The position numbers were made by a program, and so were the translations under genes. 26,018 nt of DNA from a virus. The stretch lies in IMG/VR virus record IMGVR_UViG_3300046457_000179, positions 1 to 26,018 of that record; one strand, given 5' to 3'. This document shows, in pieces, positions 5,411 to 14,071 of the stretch (position 1 is the first letter of the stretch; every line of letters begins with the position of its first letter). The notes beneath the pieces were generated by a model, which saw only the letters and a program-made list of their open reading frames with translations, ran no database searches and was not told the origin of the DNA.

Positions 5411-7386
5411 ATGAACTTGGTGTTAACGTTCGTGCAACTGCTATTATGCAGTCAGATGCTTATAAACAGATGGCTAATGGTAAGCCTTGGGCAGACTTAA
5501 GCACGAATATGCAAAAGGCAATCCTTTACCATCATATTTTACAATCAGTAAGCACCAACCTAGGTGATAACTTACAAAATAACACGGCAATGAAAATGGC
5601 GGCTTTTACTGCAACCTTAGCAGATGTGAGACTAGCATTAGGACAAGCTTTTCTTCCAATTTTGAGTATAGTCCTGCCGGTACTGACATCATTTATGAGG
5701 AAAATTGAAACTGCTCTCCAATATGTATCTGCATTTACTCGTGCGTTGTTTGGTTATTCGCCAGGTAGTAAAGCATCCACAAAAGCAACCATGCAACAAG
5801 CAAGTGCTGTGTCTGGTTTAGGTGATGCTATTAAAGGGACATCCAAAGAAGCAAAGAAAGCGGCAAAAGCAGCAAAAGCAAATCGTGGTGTAGCAGGATT
5901 TGACGAGATAAACCAGTTAGCAGACCCAGCTAGTTCTAGTGGCGCTGATGGAGGGTCATCGGGTGGCGGTGGTGCTGGTGCTACCATTGGTGGCGGAATG
6001 GAAGAAGGGGCAAAAGAATCTGAGGGTGCTCTTGATAAGATTAGTAAATCGGTCAAAAATTTCGTTAAAAAGTTTAAGAAGTTCTTTGAACCAATGAAAA
6101 AGCCATGGGAAGAGTTGAAAAAGTCACTCGGAATGGTTTGGGATTCAATAAAAGACCTTTGGAAATCTGATGCAGTTCAGAAGTTTGTTAAATGGCTTTC
6201 AGGTGGTTGGGATGTTGGTATCGCTGGAGTTATCAAGATAGTTTCTGGAGCGTTCAAGATTCTTGCTGGTGCAATCGATATCGTCAACGCTGTTTTGAAT
6301 GGTGATTTCAAGAAAGCGTGGGAAGGTGTCAAAAAGATTCTTAACGGAATTTGGGACATCATTGTGGGAGTCATCGAGCCAATTTTTCCAGGCTTTGAAA
6401 AACTGATGAGTAATTTCGGCAAGAATATCAAGGACATGTGGAATGATTTAGTCAACATGGACTGGGGATCGATAGCGAGTAAGATTGGAAAAAAAGCAGC
6501 TGATATATGGGATTCTATCAAGAAACCTTTTATCGGTGCTTACGAATGGATTAGAGACAACGTGGTTCTCAAATTTGCCAAAGCTTTTGAAGATAAGAAG
6601 AACGACATTATTAATAAAGCGAGTGCAATTTGGTCAGGAATCAAAGGGAAATTTATTGGTGCTTATGAGTGGTTCAGAGACAGTGTAGTTAAGAAGTTTT
6701 CCGATGTTCTTGTCTCTTGGAAAAATGGAATTGCCAATAAAGCAGCCGATATTTGGTCATCCATCAAAGGCAAGTTTACTGGGGCTTATGATTGGTTTAA
6801 AAACAACGTGGTTGTAAAGTTTGGCGATGCACTTGTTAACTGGAAGAACTCTATTGCAAGTAAAGCTGGCAGCATTTGGACAGCCATAAAAGGCAAGTTT
6901 ACAGGCGTTTATAATTGGTTTAAGAGTAATGTAGTCGATAAAATATCATCAGCGTTTAGCAAAATCAAATATAATATCACTGAAGGTTTGTATCAAAATG
7001 TAAAATCATTGATTAATAAATTGATTGGATACATTAACAAACCACTTAACAAAATCAAGAATTGGTCATTCATGGGATCGCATCCATTTAGCGGATTACC
7101 AACTATCCCAGCACTGGCCAAAGGCGGTATCACCAATGGCCCAATGATGGCGATGATCGGGGATAATCCCGGTGGACGTGAAGTGGTTTCTCCATTAGAT
7201 GATTTGCAAAGCATGATAGGCACTGCAGTGATGTCAGCGATGAAGTTTAACCAAGGCGGAGGCAATAATAATGGTGGAGATATGATCTTTAACCTTGATG
7301 GCAGGCAGTTTGCACGAATTGTGAAACCTCATCTTGATAAAGAGTCGAAACGTATCGGAACAAATGTAAGGTTACAAGGAATCTAG
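5411..7386 (+). CDS. Tape measure protein, downstream exon
   Basis: This frame is open from 5410 and continues the tape measure core, 'ELGVNVRATAIMQSDAYKQMANGKPW', into about 650 further residues. It contains hydrophobic helices ('AFLPILSIVLPVLTSFM'), a Gly/Ser-rich linker (5931-6000) and a basic, tryptophan-rich central part. That part holds three complete and one partial 41-residue repeats (6505-6957, each starting 'IW..IK..F.GAY.W'). The C terminus has the usual 'GREVVSPLDDLQSMI' and 'FNLDGRQFARIVKPHL' elements. The protein sets tail length, since its length is proportional to the tube, and takes part in DNA ejection. An isolated start at ATG 5446 has no ribosome binding site, so expression presumably needs splicing onto the upstream exon. 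Confidence 0.85.
6505..6957 (+). repeat. 41-residue tandem repeats inside tape measure gene
   Basis: Units of 123 bases begin at 6505, 6628, 6751 and 6874 (the last partial). Each encodes 'IW..IK.KF.GAY.W......V..KF......WK..I..KA'. The units differ at many positions, so they are old duplications. Repeat number is a plausible way in which tail length evolves. Confidence 0.85.
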
Positions 7387-7398
7387 GGAGGTGGGTAG

Positions 7399-7749
7399 AT
7401 GGCTTTAATAAGTATTAGTGGGGTGGATTTACCTACCCCTACAGAGTTTTCAGTGGGAATTATGGATTTGTCCAAGGCCGAGCGAAATGCCAAGGGACGA
7501 ATGATTATCGAGCGAATTGCGACCAAACGTAAATTAGAAATAGCCTATGCGTATCTGACAGCCAGTGAGATGTCTGAAATCCTAAATTTGATAGCACCTG
7601 TGTATTACAATGTAACTTATTTAGATCCCCAAACGGGTGGAAACAAGACAGCATCGTTTTATTGCGGGGATAGAAATATAGGGATGTTGGATTTTATAAA
7701 TGGTGTTCCCCGTTATAAAGATGTGAAATTTGATTTAATTGAAAGATGA
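7399..7749 (+). CDS. Phage tail protein (DUF6711-like)
   Basis: A 116-residue protein immediately after the tape measure gene, preceded by GGGAGGTGGG. It starts 'MALISISGVDLPTPTEFSVGIMDLSKAERNAKGRMIIERIATKRKLE' and contains 'YYNVTYLDPQTGG' and 'VKFDLIER'. I recognise this pattern from small proteins between tape measure and baseplate genes in Firmicutes siphoviruses (DUF6711-like, memory only). The beta-rich composition and the position suggest a distal-tail or hub-associated role in place of a standard Dit protein, which is absent at this position (inference). No signal, membrane or catalytic motif is seen. Confidence 0.7.
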   Translation: MALISISGVDLPTPTEFSVGIMDLSKAERNAKGRMIIERIATKRKLEIAYAYLTASEMSEILNLIAPVYYNVTYLDPQTGGNKTASFYCGDRNIGMLDFINGVPRYKDVKFDLIER

Positions 7750-7797
7750 CGAAAAAAGTAACCACTTTGAATTTTGCGGGAGAAAGGAGGTGTGTAA

Positions 7798-8964
7798 ATG
7801 TTAGATGTAAGCCAGAATTTTAAAGACACTGTTTACGCACCTGTCCGACAATTTAACGCACGAATCCATTTCACTTTAAGCGGAAATACAGTCACCTATG
7901 ATGATGAAACGATTATTAAAATTAACATATTAGAGGAAATGAATACGATTAATAATACGTTACCGTCCAATGAGATCACCGTAACACTAGATAACTCCGA
8001 TGGTGCTTTTAATTTCTTAAAGTTGTCCAACATGCAAGAAATTATAGCTAGTCGCCCAAAAATCGAGGTTGAGTTTGGACTAGTAAATGAAAAACTGCCA
8101 TACTTATCTTTTTATCAAATTGATTACACTCAAGAAATTGAGTGGGTGCCAGTGGGAACTTATTATTTAACTGAATGGAAAAACGAAAGAGAATCAAGAA
8201 GCATTTCACTCATTGGACGAGATCATTTTGATTATCTATCAGGGATATCGTATGACAATCTGAGTTCGAACACTCTGTATAATTTAGCAGTGGATGTACT
8301 CCAAAATGCAGGAATCACGAATTACTCTGTAGATGATAGCCTAAAAACAATTACAACGAGTGGATTTAAGGAAAGATTGGACAGCCGAACAGCCTTACAG
8401 CATATCGGAATTGCTGGGAGAGCGGCAGTATATGATAATCGTAATGGTGCGCTTACCATTAAACCATTTACCGCATTAGATGCGAGTAGTAACTATCTAA
8501 CCTATTGTGGGCAGTCCTATTATTTTGGTGGCGCCTATCCACTGGTTACGAATGGATTTGGCATGAAAAACATTGACTATGACAATATGTACGAAGAACC
8601 AGAAATCAGCCTGGATAAATCCATTTATGAGGTTGTTGTGACAATTTATGAAGCAAGCGGGACCAGAGGAAAAGTATATGTGAATAGTGCGATCAATGGA
8701 AAATACGGTGAATCTTTTTCTATCGATAATCCTCTAATTAATACAGAATCCCTAGCCAATGAAGTGGCTGCATGGATAATTCGTGAAAGCAACTTTAACG
8801 CAATATATAAAACCAATTGGAGACAGAATCCCATCCTAGAATGTGCCGATGTCATCCTGGTGGAGGACAGTGTCGAAGCTAAAAAACAGACTCGAATTTA
8901 TAAGCAAGAATACACCTATGAGGGTTATTTAACAGGCGTAACAGAAAGCCGAGGTGGTATTTAA
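7798..8964 (+). CDS. Baseplate / tail-tip hub protein
   Basis: A 388-residue protein with GAAAGGAGGTG upstream. It begins 'MLDVSQNFKDTVYAPVRQFNARIHFTLSG', has 'PVGTYYLTEWKNERESRSISLIGRDHFDYLSGISYDN' and, in the middle, 'SRTALQHIGIAGRAAVYDNRNGALTIKPF'. Those resemble the gp27/hub-type N-terminal domains found in tail-associated proteins of Bacillus phages (pattern recognition, not a search). No peptidase or lysozyme motif follows, unlike many Tal proteins. It lies between the DUF6711-like protein and the fiber genes, consistent with the tip complex that anchors receptor-binding proteins. The stop is one base before the next start codon. Confidence 0.72.
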   Translation: MLDVSQNFKDTVYAPVRQFNARIHFTLSGNTVTYDDETIIKINILEEMNTINNTLPSNEITVTLDNSDGAFNFLKLSNMQEIIASRPKIEVEFGLVNEKLPYLSFYQIDYTQEIEWVPVGTYYLTEWKNERESRSISLIGRDHFDYLSGISYDNLSSNTLYNLAVDVLQNAGITNYSVDDSLKTITTSGFKERLDSRTALQHIGIAGRAAVYDNRNGALTIKPFTALDASSNYLTYCGQSYYFGGAYPLVTNGFGMKNIDYDNMYEEPEISLDKSIYEVVVTIYEASGTRGKVYVNSAINGKYGESFSIDNPLINTESLANEVAAWIIRESNFNAIYKTNWRQNPILECADVILVEDSVEAKKQTRIYKQEYTYEGYLTGVTESRGGI

Positions 8965-8965
8965 A

Positions 8966-9481
8966 GTGGCCTATACAAAACAAACGTGGAAAGACCGAGT
9001 CGTTGAAAAACCAATGACTTTTAATATGCAAACAAACGCAGATGGCACCATTACACTCATCCCGGCTGAGGGACAGATTGTTGAATCAGGTACTCCAATT
9101 AATGCTAACTACTTGAATAATTTAGAAAAGCAATATGATGAGGCCATAAATTATATTAATGCGGCACCAACATGGACAAATGCAACCCTTCAAAATGGAT
9201 GGGTGAACTATGGTGTCACTGATCCCATTGCTGGCTATGTGAAGGTTGGTAACATCATCAGAATAAGAGGGATTATCAAAGACGGTATCGCAACAAGCAA
9301 CACCACTGTATTTACTTTACCAACAGGGTATCGACCGAGCGTCACTTCATATGGTACTACTATCTGTTCGGGAAATGTTATTGTTCGTGTTGTTATTCGT
9401 GTGACAGGTGAGGTTGTCATTCAAGGTACTGCAATTAATAATGCTTGGGTGCAGTTGGATAATATAACGTTCACATTGTAA
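8966..9481 (+). CDS. Tail fiber / baseplate protein
   Basis: A 171-residue protein from GTG 8966. I chose this start because GAGGTGG (8951-8957) is eight bases upstream and it lies one base after the previous stop. An earlier GTG at 8954 is inside the ribosome binding site. The product starts 'MAYTKQTWKDRVVEKPMTFNMQ' and contains 'GQIVESGTPINANYLNNLE', the common anchor of Firmicutes tail fiber proteins. It then has a C-terminal beta-sandwich-like region ('VNYGVTDPIAGYVKVGNIIRIRGIIKDG', 'TLPTGYRPS') typical of receptor-binding or baseplate upper proteins. It is shorter than most full fibers. It may form a tip-located trimer with the two next proteins (inference). Confidence 0.72.
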   Translation: MAYTKQTWKDRVVEKPMTFNMQTNADGTITLIPAEGQIVESGTPINANYLNNLEKQYDEAINYINAAPTWTNATLQNGWVNYGVTDPIAGYVKVGNIIRIRGIIKDGIATSNTTVFTLPTGYRPSVTSYGTTICSGNVIVRVVIRVTGEVVIQGTAINNAWVQLDNITFTL

Positions 9482-9497
9482 CAAAGGAGGGTTAAGT

Positions 9498-9776
9498 TTG
9501 AAACAAGTTTATAAATACGATTTAGAAGGGAACTACATCGAACCTGTATTGATTGATGACGGACAAGAAATTCCATTCAATTGTACAAACCAACCTTTAC
9601 CCCAACCAAACTGGAAACCATTATTCAAAAACGGGGAATGGTTCGAAACTGTTACAGAGGAAGAAAAAAAACCACCAGTTACCCCTCCACAAGAATCTGT
9701 GGAAGATAAACTCGTACAAATGGAACAGGATGTTGCCGACTTATGGTATTCCGTCATGAGGGGGAGATTAGTGTAA
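9498..9776 (+). CDS. Small tail protein (XkdW-like position)
   Basis: A 92-residue protein with start TTG 9498, which is preceded by AAAGGAGGG at nine bases. It begins 'MKQVYKYDLEGNYIEPVLIDDGQEIP', contains proline-rich 'PLPQPNWKPLFKNGEW' and 'KKPPVTPPQESVEDKL', and closes with an amphipathic helix 'VQMEQDVADLWYSVM'. Proteins of this build (fiber accessory or chaperone-like, next to XkdX) occur in PBSX-like and B. cereus-group phages (memory). The coiled helix at the end suggests oligomerisation. Exact function is unknown to me. Confidence 0.65.
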   Translation: MKQVYKYDLEGNYIEPVLIDDGQEIPFNCTNQPLPQPNWKPLFKNGEWFETVTEEEKKPPVTPPQESVEDKLVQMEQDVADLWYSVMRGRLV

Positions 9777-9914
9777 ATGCTAACATACGAACGAATCAAA
9801 CGATTTTATGATGGCGGACTTTGGACTGAATCGATGGTCCGAGATGCAGTTATCAAAGGAGTTATCACAGAAGTTCTTTACGAGGAAATTACAGGGAACC
9901 CATACGCTATGTAG
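9777..9914 (+). CDS. XkdX family protein
   Basis: A 45-residue protein (ATG 9777) that begins one base after the previous stop. Sequence 'MLTYERIKRFYDGGLWTESMVRDAVIKGVIT' matches the XkdX family (PF09693) signature of Y..I...Y..G.W....V..AV..G.IT, as known from PBSX-type and many Firmicutes phages. It is always found among tail fiber genes. Its function is not established. The stop codon lies within the 3' arm region of an intrinsic terminator. It has no ribosome binding site of its own beyond GGGGGAGA (9760-9767), so coupling with the upstream gene is likely. Confidence 0.82.
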   Translation: MLTYERIKRFYDGGLWTESMVRDAVIKGVITEVLYEEITGNPYAM

Positions 9915-9924
9915 GTTCTTTTTT
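9896..9924 (+). terminator. Intrinsic terminator after XkdX gene
   Basis: GAACC-CATA (9896-9904) pairs with TATG (9908-9911) and GGTTC (9914-9918), with a two-base bulge. Six T follow (9919-9924). It separates the XkdX gene from the fiber-tip and tailspike genes. Confidence 0.7.
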
Positions 9925-9940
9925 ATTTGGAGGTGAGAAG

Positions 9941-10300
9941 ATGCCAGCATATAACAAGTCATTAAAAACAGCAGCAGATGAAAAAATCGGTCCCCAGTTT
10001 TTTGATGATGACATTGATGATTGGACATTTGCCAAAGGTTCAGATGGAGCTCCATTTTATCGCGAGCGCGGGTCTATTGCTATGGAAGCATGGAATGGTT
10101 CAGCGGATATCACAAAAACGTTTACTGGCAATCGATATGGTTTTTCGGTCATTAATGATGGATCAGCAGACCTGACCTTTACCCTTAACAGTCAAACAAG
10201 AACAGTAAAGCCAGGAGAACAATATTATGCCTTGTTCGATGCCTTTACCACTGTAACGATTGCAGCTACCAGTGCCTATCGTGCGGAGGTGCTTCGCTAA
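9941..10300 (+). CDS. Tail tip / fiber-associated protein, unknown
   Basis: A 119-residue protein with GGAGGTGAG seven bases before ATG 9941. It starts 'MPAYNKSLKTAADEKIGPQFFDDDIDDW' and ends in beta strands around 'YGFSVINDGSADLTFTLNSQTRTVKPGEQYYALFDAFTTVTI'. The second half reads like a small beta-sandwich of the kind found in phage tail knobs and carbohydrate-binding modules (structural impression only). The stop TAA overlaps the ATG of the tailspike gene (TAATG), so the two are coupled and may form one complex. No family is recognised with confidence. Confidence 0.65.
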   Translation: MPAYNKSLKTAADEKIGPQFFDDDIDDWTFAKGSDGAPFYRERGSIAMEAWNGSADITKTFTGNRYGFSVINDGSADLTFTLNSQTRTVKPGEQYYALFDAFTTVTIAATSAYRAEVLR

Positions 10301-12168
10301 TGCCATGGTTTAATAAGCAGCCTGATTTAAAAAATAATCCGTTATATTTGGAGCCAAGGGTAACAGCTGCCGAGACGTCTTTGGCCGAAATTGCATACAA
10401 CGTAAAAAACTTCGGAGCAGTTGGTGATGGAGTAACTTTAGATTACCAAGCGTTTAAAGATGCTACTGATTTAATTAAAAGCAAGGGATCAGGTACGTTA
10501 ATGCTTGAACCAAACAAGCGATACTTGATATTTAACGGACAATCGTTGGAAAGTTTGTTCGATATGGGTTCTATTCAAGGGTTCAGTATTGAGGGGAACG
10601 GTTCAACCTTAGTATTTCAAGATGCTAACTACGACAATCCATTTAATGTGTTCAAATTTACAAATGCAAGCAAACTTTCTGCACAAAACCTCAAACTAGA
10701 AGGAAATACGACCCAATATCCTAATATCTTAGCTAAGGCTACATTCTTTCATGCCTACGATAAGACAAGTGATATCGGCCTAAATAATCTAGAAGGGTAT
10801 GCTATTGACACATTTATAAGATGCAGCAGTACAACTGGCCACCCATTAGCTTATAAAGATCAAGCAAAACGTATATTTGTCAGGAATATTAATGGCGAAC
10901 TTATTAAGTATGGATTTAGTTTTCAGTTTAACGGCTCGGATGTTGATATTAGAAACGTTGGATTAAATAAAGTCCATAGAGGTTACTATCCGTACGGTGT
11001 AAAAAACCATAAAGTTGATATTACTGTTAAAAACTTTGACGCGGTAGGGGCTTTATTAAAAGCTTATGAAGGCAGCGGTTTAGAAAATATTGACCTGACT
11101 CTACACAGTGATGATGTTGATATCTTACCTGAAACACCATCTGCTACGGTTTCTGTTCAGTTAGCTTTTGGGGATATCGGGGATGCAACCCACAAGAACA
11201 TCAAAATTAATTTAGATGTTAAAAACCCTTCCGATAAAGTAGATAACGCTTTTCGAATAACCAATGATGGTTCGGTAGGGGGTGGTGTTGGAACTAGCAC
11301 ACACACGATCGATGGGCTAGATATTAGTGGTTTTGTCAAAGGCGGTAAGGGTGGAGCATTAAAATCTGAAAACACAAACGGTGGAACATGGAGTACGCTA
11401 ACTTTTAAAAATTTCGATTTTCATAATTTGAAAATAGATTCGCAAGGTTCAAGTTCTGATATGACGATAGAGCCTCTTGCTGGAATAGCTTCGTTTAGGG
11501 ATATCCATTTAACAGGAGCGAATAGCAAGTTCTACCTAACAAAGAATGAAGATGGAAAAGATTATGTTATAACATTAGATAACTGCATTGGGGACAGCAT
11601 CGGAAACACAGATGTTTACTTTACTGCAAAAGCGACTTATCGAAATTGCAAACTAAATCCAGCAAGCGCACATTCTCATATTAATAAGGTTTATGAAAAT
11701 ACCTTGATAAACGGGAAAATGTATAACCGTTCATACAATAACCAAAGTTTTGAGACAGCAACCGATCTAAACTTGTGGTGGAACAACTACCCCCAAGTGA
11801 TTGCAAGAAAAGAAGTAACAGGATTAGCGAATATCGCATCATACGCTCTTAACTTGAATTTTAATGATAAATACTTTTCATTTGGTTCTACTCATACCCA
11901 ACCGTGTATATTTAGATATCGAATTTCTTTTAGAAACACAACTTACTCGAGAATAGGACATATCTTTGGTGAAATCCTTTTAAAAAGTACATCGTCAAGT
12001 TCGGTAAAGCTACAAGAAGCTAGGATATTAACTAAAACAATCGTTATTACAAACGGAACAAACACAGCGGATTTGACTGTTAGTGTTACAGCCGATAATG
12101 TTCTGAACTTTAACATTACATCAGACGGTGGTAGTTTTGATGTAATAGGTGCCACGATTTTAATATAA
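10300..12168 (+). CDS. Tailspike with pectate-lyase-like beta-helix
   Basis: A 622-residue protein. An N-terminal adapter (residues 1-30, 'MPWFNKQPDLKNNPLYLEPRV') precedes 'NVKNFGAVGDGVTLDYQAFKDATDLI', the signature that opens the PL-6/pectate-lyase-superfamily beta-helix domain (PF12708 type). A long run of short strand-turn units follows ('GNGSTLVFQD', 'LKLEGN', 'NLEGYAIDTFIRC') to residue about 470. A C-terminal beta domain of about 140 residues ends 'FDVIGATILI'. The role is host-surface polysaccharide binding or depolymerisation in the trimeric spike (family knowledge). Catalytic residues cannot be assigned by eye. An acyltransferase gene follows 67 bases later. Confidence 0.82.
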   Translation: MPWFNKQPDLKNNPLYLEPRVTAAETSLAEIAYNVKNFGAVGDGVTLDYQAFKDATDLIKSKGSGTLMLEPNKRYLIFNGQSLESLFDMGSIQGFSIEGNGSTLVFQDANYDNPFNVFKFTNASKLSAQNLKLEGNTTQYPNILAKATFFHAYDKTSDIGLNNLEGYAIDTFIRCSSTTGHPLAYKDQAKRIFVRNINGELIKYGFSFQFNGSDVDIRNVGLNKVHRGYYPYGVKNHKVDITVKNFDAVGALLKAYEGSGLENIDLTLHSDDVDILPETPSATVSVQLAFGDIGDATHKNIKINLDVKNPSDKVDNAFRITNDGSVGGGVGTSTHTIDGLDISGFVKGGKGGALKSENTNGGTWSTLTFKNFDFHNLKIDSQGSSSDMTIEPLAGIASFRDIHLTGANSKFYLTKNEDGKDYVITLDNCIGDSIGNTDVYFTAKATYRNCKLNPASAHSHINKVYENTLINGKMYNRSYNNQSFETATDLNLWWNNYPQVIARKEVTGLANIASYALNLNFNDKYFSFGSTHTQPCIFRYRISFRNTTYSRIGHIFGEILLKSTSSSSVKLQEARILTKTIVITNGTNTADLTVSVTADNVLNFNITSDGGSFDVIGATILI

Positions 12169-12179
12169 AACAAAAAATT

Positions 12180-12228
12180 CCCCCTTTTAATACAATATTT
12201 GTATATAATATCAATAGTAAAGAGGGGG
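12180..12228 (+). promoter_or_regulatory. Hairpin masking acyltransferase ribosome binding site; -10-like box
   Basis: CCCCC-T-TTT (12180-12188) can pair with AAA-(G)-A-GGGGG (12219-12228), which is the ribosome binding site of the acyltransferase gene. An inner hairpin ATACAA-TAT-TTGTAT (12190-12204) makes it compact. A TATAAT box (12204-12209) lies inside but without a good -35 element. RNA starting near that box would escape the sequestering arm, whereas read-through from the tail operon would carry it (inference). Confidence 0.4.
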
Positions 12229-12235
12229 AGAACTA

Positions 12236-13315
12236 GTGGAGAAAGAAAAAAATTTATCATTACACGGATTAAGAGGGTTAGCCTCAATTTTAGTTGTTTT
12301 TTATCACATTTACGGAATGGCTTATATTGGTGGTTTCTTTGAGAAAAGAAAGGAAGAAGGCTTTTTTTATTTCATAAGTAATATTGGACCAATGGGTGTA
12401 AACATATTTTTTATGATAAGTGGTTTATTGATTGTAGGAAGTTTGGATAGGCACTCCAACATAAAAAAGTTTTTCATAAATAGGGTTTTGCGAATCTACC
12501 CAGTATTCGTTTGTCTTCATATTACTTTGTTTATATTAGGACCATTAGTAAACTATGAGGGATTAGGAGACTTTAGTATAGGTGAATATATTGTCAATTT
12601 TTTATCCAATCTTTTTTTGTTACCTGGTATTTTTGATTTACCGATTGCCCAAAAAAACGCTTGGTCTTTAAGTTATGAGTTTACCTTTTACTTAATATCT
12701 TCAATGTTTTTCTATGTTTCAATTAAATTTGATAATAGTCCATACAAATGGATACTTATTAGCATTTTATCAGCATTGTCATTATTTGTGGTCTACGAAC
12801 ACCAAACAGCAGTATTCTTTATATTAGGTGTTCTAGTTTATTATGCTAATAAAAAGACCGACTATTCTCTTTCCATCAATAGCAAATCATCATCAATTGA
12901 CATTGTTCTATTTTTCTTAGTAATCGGTCTATACAATGGAAACAACAACCTAAATGCCTTACACCTATTTTTAAGTATTATTTTATTTTGGCTTTTAGTA
13001 AACGGGAAAGGAATTCTGTCGAAAGTATTGAAATTAAGTGTTTTTCAGTATTTAGGAACAATAAGTTATAGTCTTTATTTGATTCACCCTTTCGCATTAT
13101 TCCCTTTTAAAATTATTTTTAGCATGGATAAAGTGAAACTTACACTCGGAAATGAGTTTATAAGTCTTGCTTTATTTGGATTAGTGAGCTTAGCAACATC
13201 AATAGTTGCGTCACACTTTTCATATAACCTGATTGAAAGATGGTTTACTAACAAAATAAAAACATTTATTTTCAAACCTAAATTAAATCACTCTAGCAAT
13301 AAGAAAGTAAGTTAA
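12236..13315 (+). CDS. Acyltransferase 3 family membrane protein
   Basis: A 359-residue polytopic protein with about ten hydrophobic segments, starting at GTG 12236 after GAGGGGGAG. The N terminus 'LHGLRGLASILVVFYHIYG' (with His24) and the next 'GPMGVNIFFMISGLLI' are diagnostic for acyltransferase 3 / OafA-type enzymes (PF01757), which move acetyl or other acyl groups onto surface glycans from the membrane. 'QYLGTISYSLYLIHPF' near residue 275 is another family motif. The gene is far more AT-rich in feel and lacks a phage-structural role. It is probably a lysogenic-conversion gene that modifies the host cell-wall polysaccharide recognised by the adjacent tailspike (inference). Confidence 0.88.
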   Translation: MEKEKNLSLHGLRGLASILVVFYHIYGMAYIGGFFEKRKEEGFFYFISNIGPMGVNIFFMISGLLIVGSLDRHSNIKKFFINRVLRIYPVFVCLHITLFILGPLVNYEGLGDFSIGEYIVNFLSNLFLLPGIFDLPIAQKNAWSLSYEFTFYLISSMFFYVSIKFDNSPYKWILISILSALSLFVVYEHQTAVFFILGVLVYYANKKTDYSLSINSKSSSIDIVLFFLVIGLYNGNNNLNALHLFLSIILFWLLVNGKGILSKVLKLSVFQYLGTISYSLYLIHPFALFPFKIIFSMDKVKLTLGNEFISLALFGLVSLATSIVASHFSYNLIERWFTNKIKTFIFKPKLNHSSNKKVS

Positions 13316-13500
13316 AAGAAGCTATTTCGTACGTACTTGGACAATATAGCGACGCGAAACAATTTTAGAAAATGGGTGTATTTTTACACTGTTAGCTTAG
13401 TACCTTACCTCACTAACGGGGATCTTATGTGAGATAATCCTGTCTTAGTTTAGGAATATATTGTAAAATTAGGTCAAAAATAATAACGGGGGATTCCATT

Positions 13501-14007
13501 ATGTCCAATGACCTATTACAAGAAAAAATCGAAAGCTTAAGTAATATAATTTCTCAAATCGACGATAATGTTAAATTTAATATTACAACTATGTGGGGAG
13601 TATTCGGAATTGCCATTGCTATACTCGGGGGAGCTGCATATTTCCTAATTAGAAACATGATCAATGACACAATTAACAAAGAAATAGATTTGAGACTGTT
13701 AGATTTACTTAAAAAGAATGAACCTGTATTTAAAGCTTCCGGAGTTGCAAGGCCAGATCTCAATAAAAAAATATATCTTAGTGCTGATATCCACGGGATT
13801 GATCAATTAGTTCCCGAAAAGGTATTAATCATTCAACTAAATGTGGAAGCTGAAACCTGGGGATCAATGGAAGGTGGAGGTCTGAAATCAGTTATTAGAA
13901 AAAAAGAAGATGGAACAGTTGAAATTGAGATTCCGGATTATTATGAAAATAATGGTAATGTAACCTGGAATCTAATGTGGCCAAGAACTAAATACCAGAG
14001 TAACTGA
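13501..14007 (+). CDS. Membrane-anchored hypothetical protein
   Basis: A 168-residue protein with GGGGGA upstream of ATG 13501. Residues 1-30 form a hydrophilic helix ('LLQEKIESLSNIISQIDDNV'). Residues about 31-50 ('MWGVFGIAIAILGGAAYFLI') are a single membrane segment. The rest is a soluble part with beta character ('KKIYLSADIHGID', 'VLIIQLNVEAETWGSMEGGG'). It stands alone between the acyltransferase and the lysis genes. A 185-base upstream gap contains two small hairpins (GTGTA/TACAC and CTCAC/GTGAG) but no clear promoter. An intrinsic terminator follows at 14020-14047. It could be a superinfection-exclusion or lysis-accessory protein, but no family is recognised. Confidence 0.7.
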   Translation: MSNDLLQEKIESLSNIISQIDDNVKFNITTMWGVFGIAIAILGGAAYFLIRNMINDTINKEIDLRLLDLLKKNEPVFKASGVARPDLNKKIYLSADIHGIDQLVPEKVLIIQLNVEAETWGSMEGGGLKSVIRKKEDGTVEIEIPDYYENNGNVTWNLMWPRTKYQSN

Positions 14008-14019
14008 TAGTAAATTTGC

Positions 14020-14047
14020 AGAGGGCTGAATAATCAGCTCTCTTTTT
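14020..14047 (+). terminator. Intrinsic terminator before holin gene
   Basis: A 10-bp stem (14020-14029 with 14034-14043, one G-U pair), loop ATAA, followed by a T run. It isolates the lysis cassette from the upstream membrane-protein gene, so the holin gene may rely on partial read-through or on an unseen promoter. Confidence 0.85.
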
Positions 14048-14071
14048 ATTTGTATTTTGAGGAGGTAGACG

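Noticed and set aside
5754-6056. Minus-strand frame opposite the Gly/Ser linker of the tape measure
   Set aside because: Proline- and alanine-rich shadow of the glycine-rich repeat; no ribosome binding site.
6505-6957. CRISPR-like repeats
   Set aside because: They are in-frame protein repeats of 123 bases without spacers.
5446-7386. Tape measure gene starting at ATG 5446 as a separate gene
   Set aside because: No ribosome binding site, and the coding homology extends upstream to 5413. It is a downstream exon, not a gene start.
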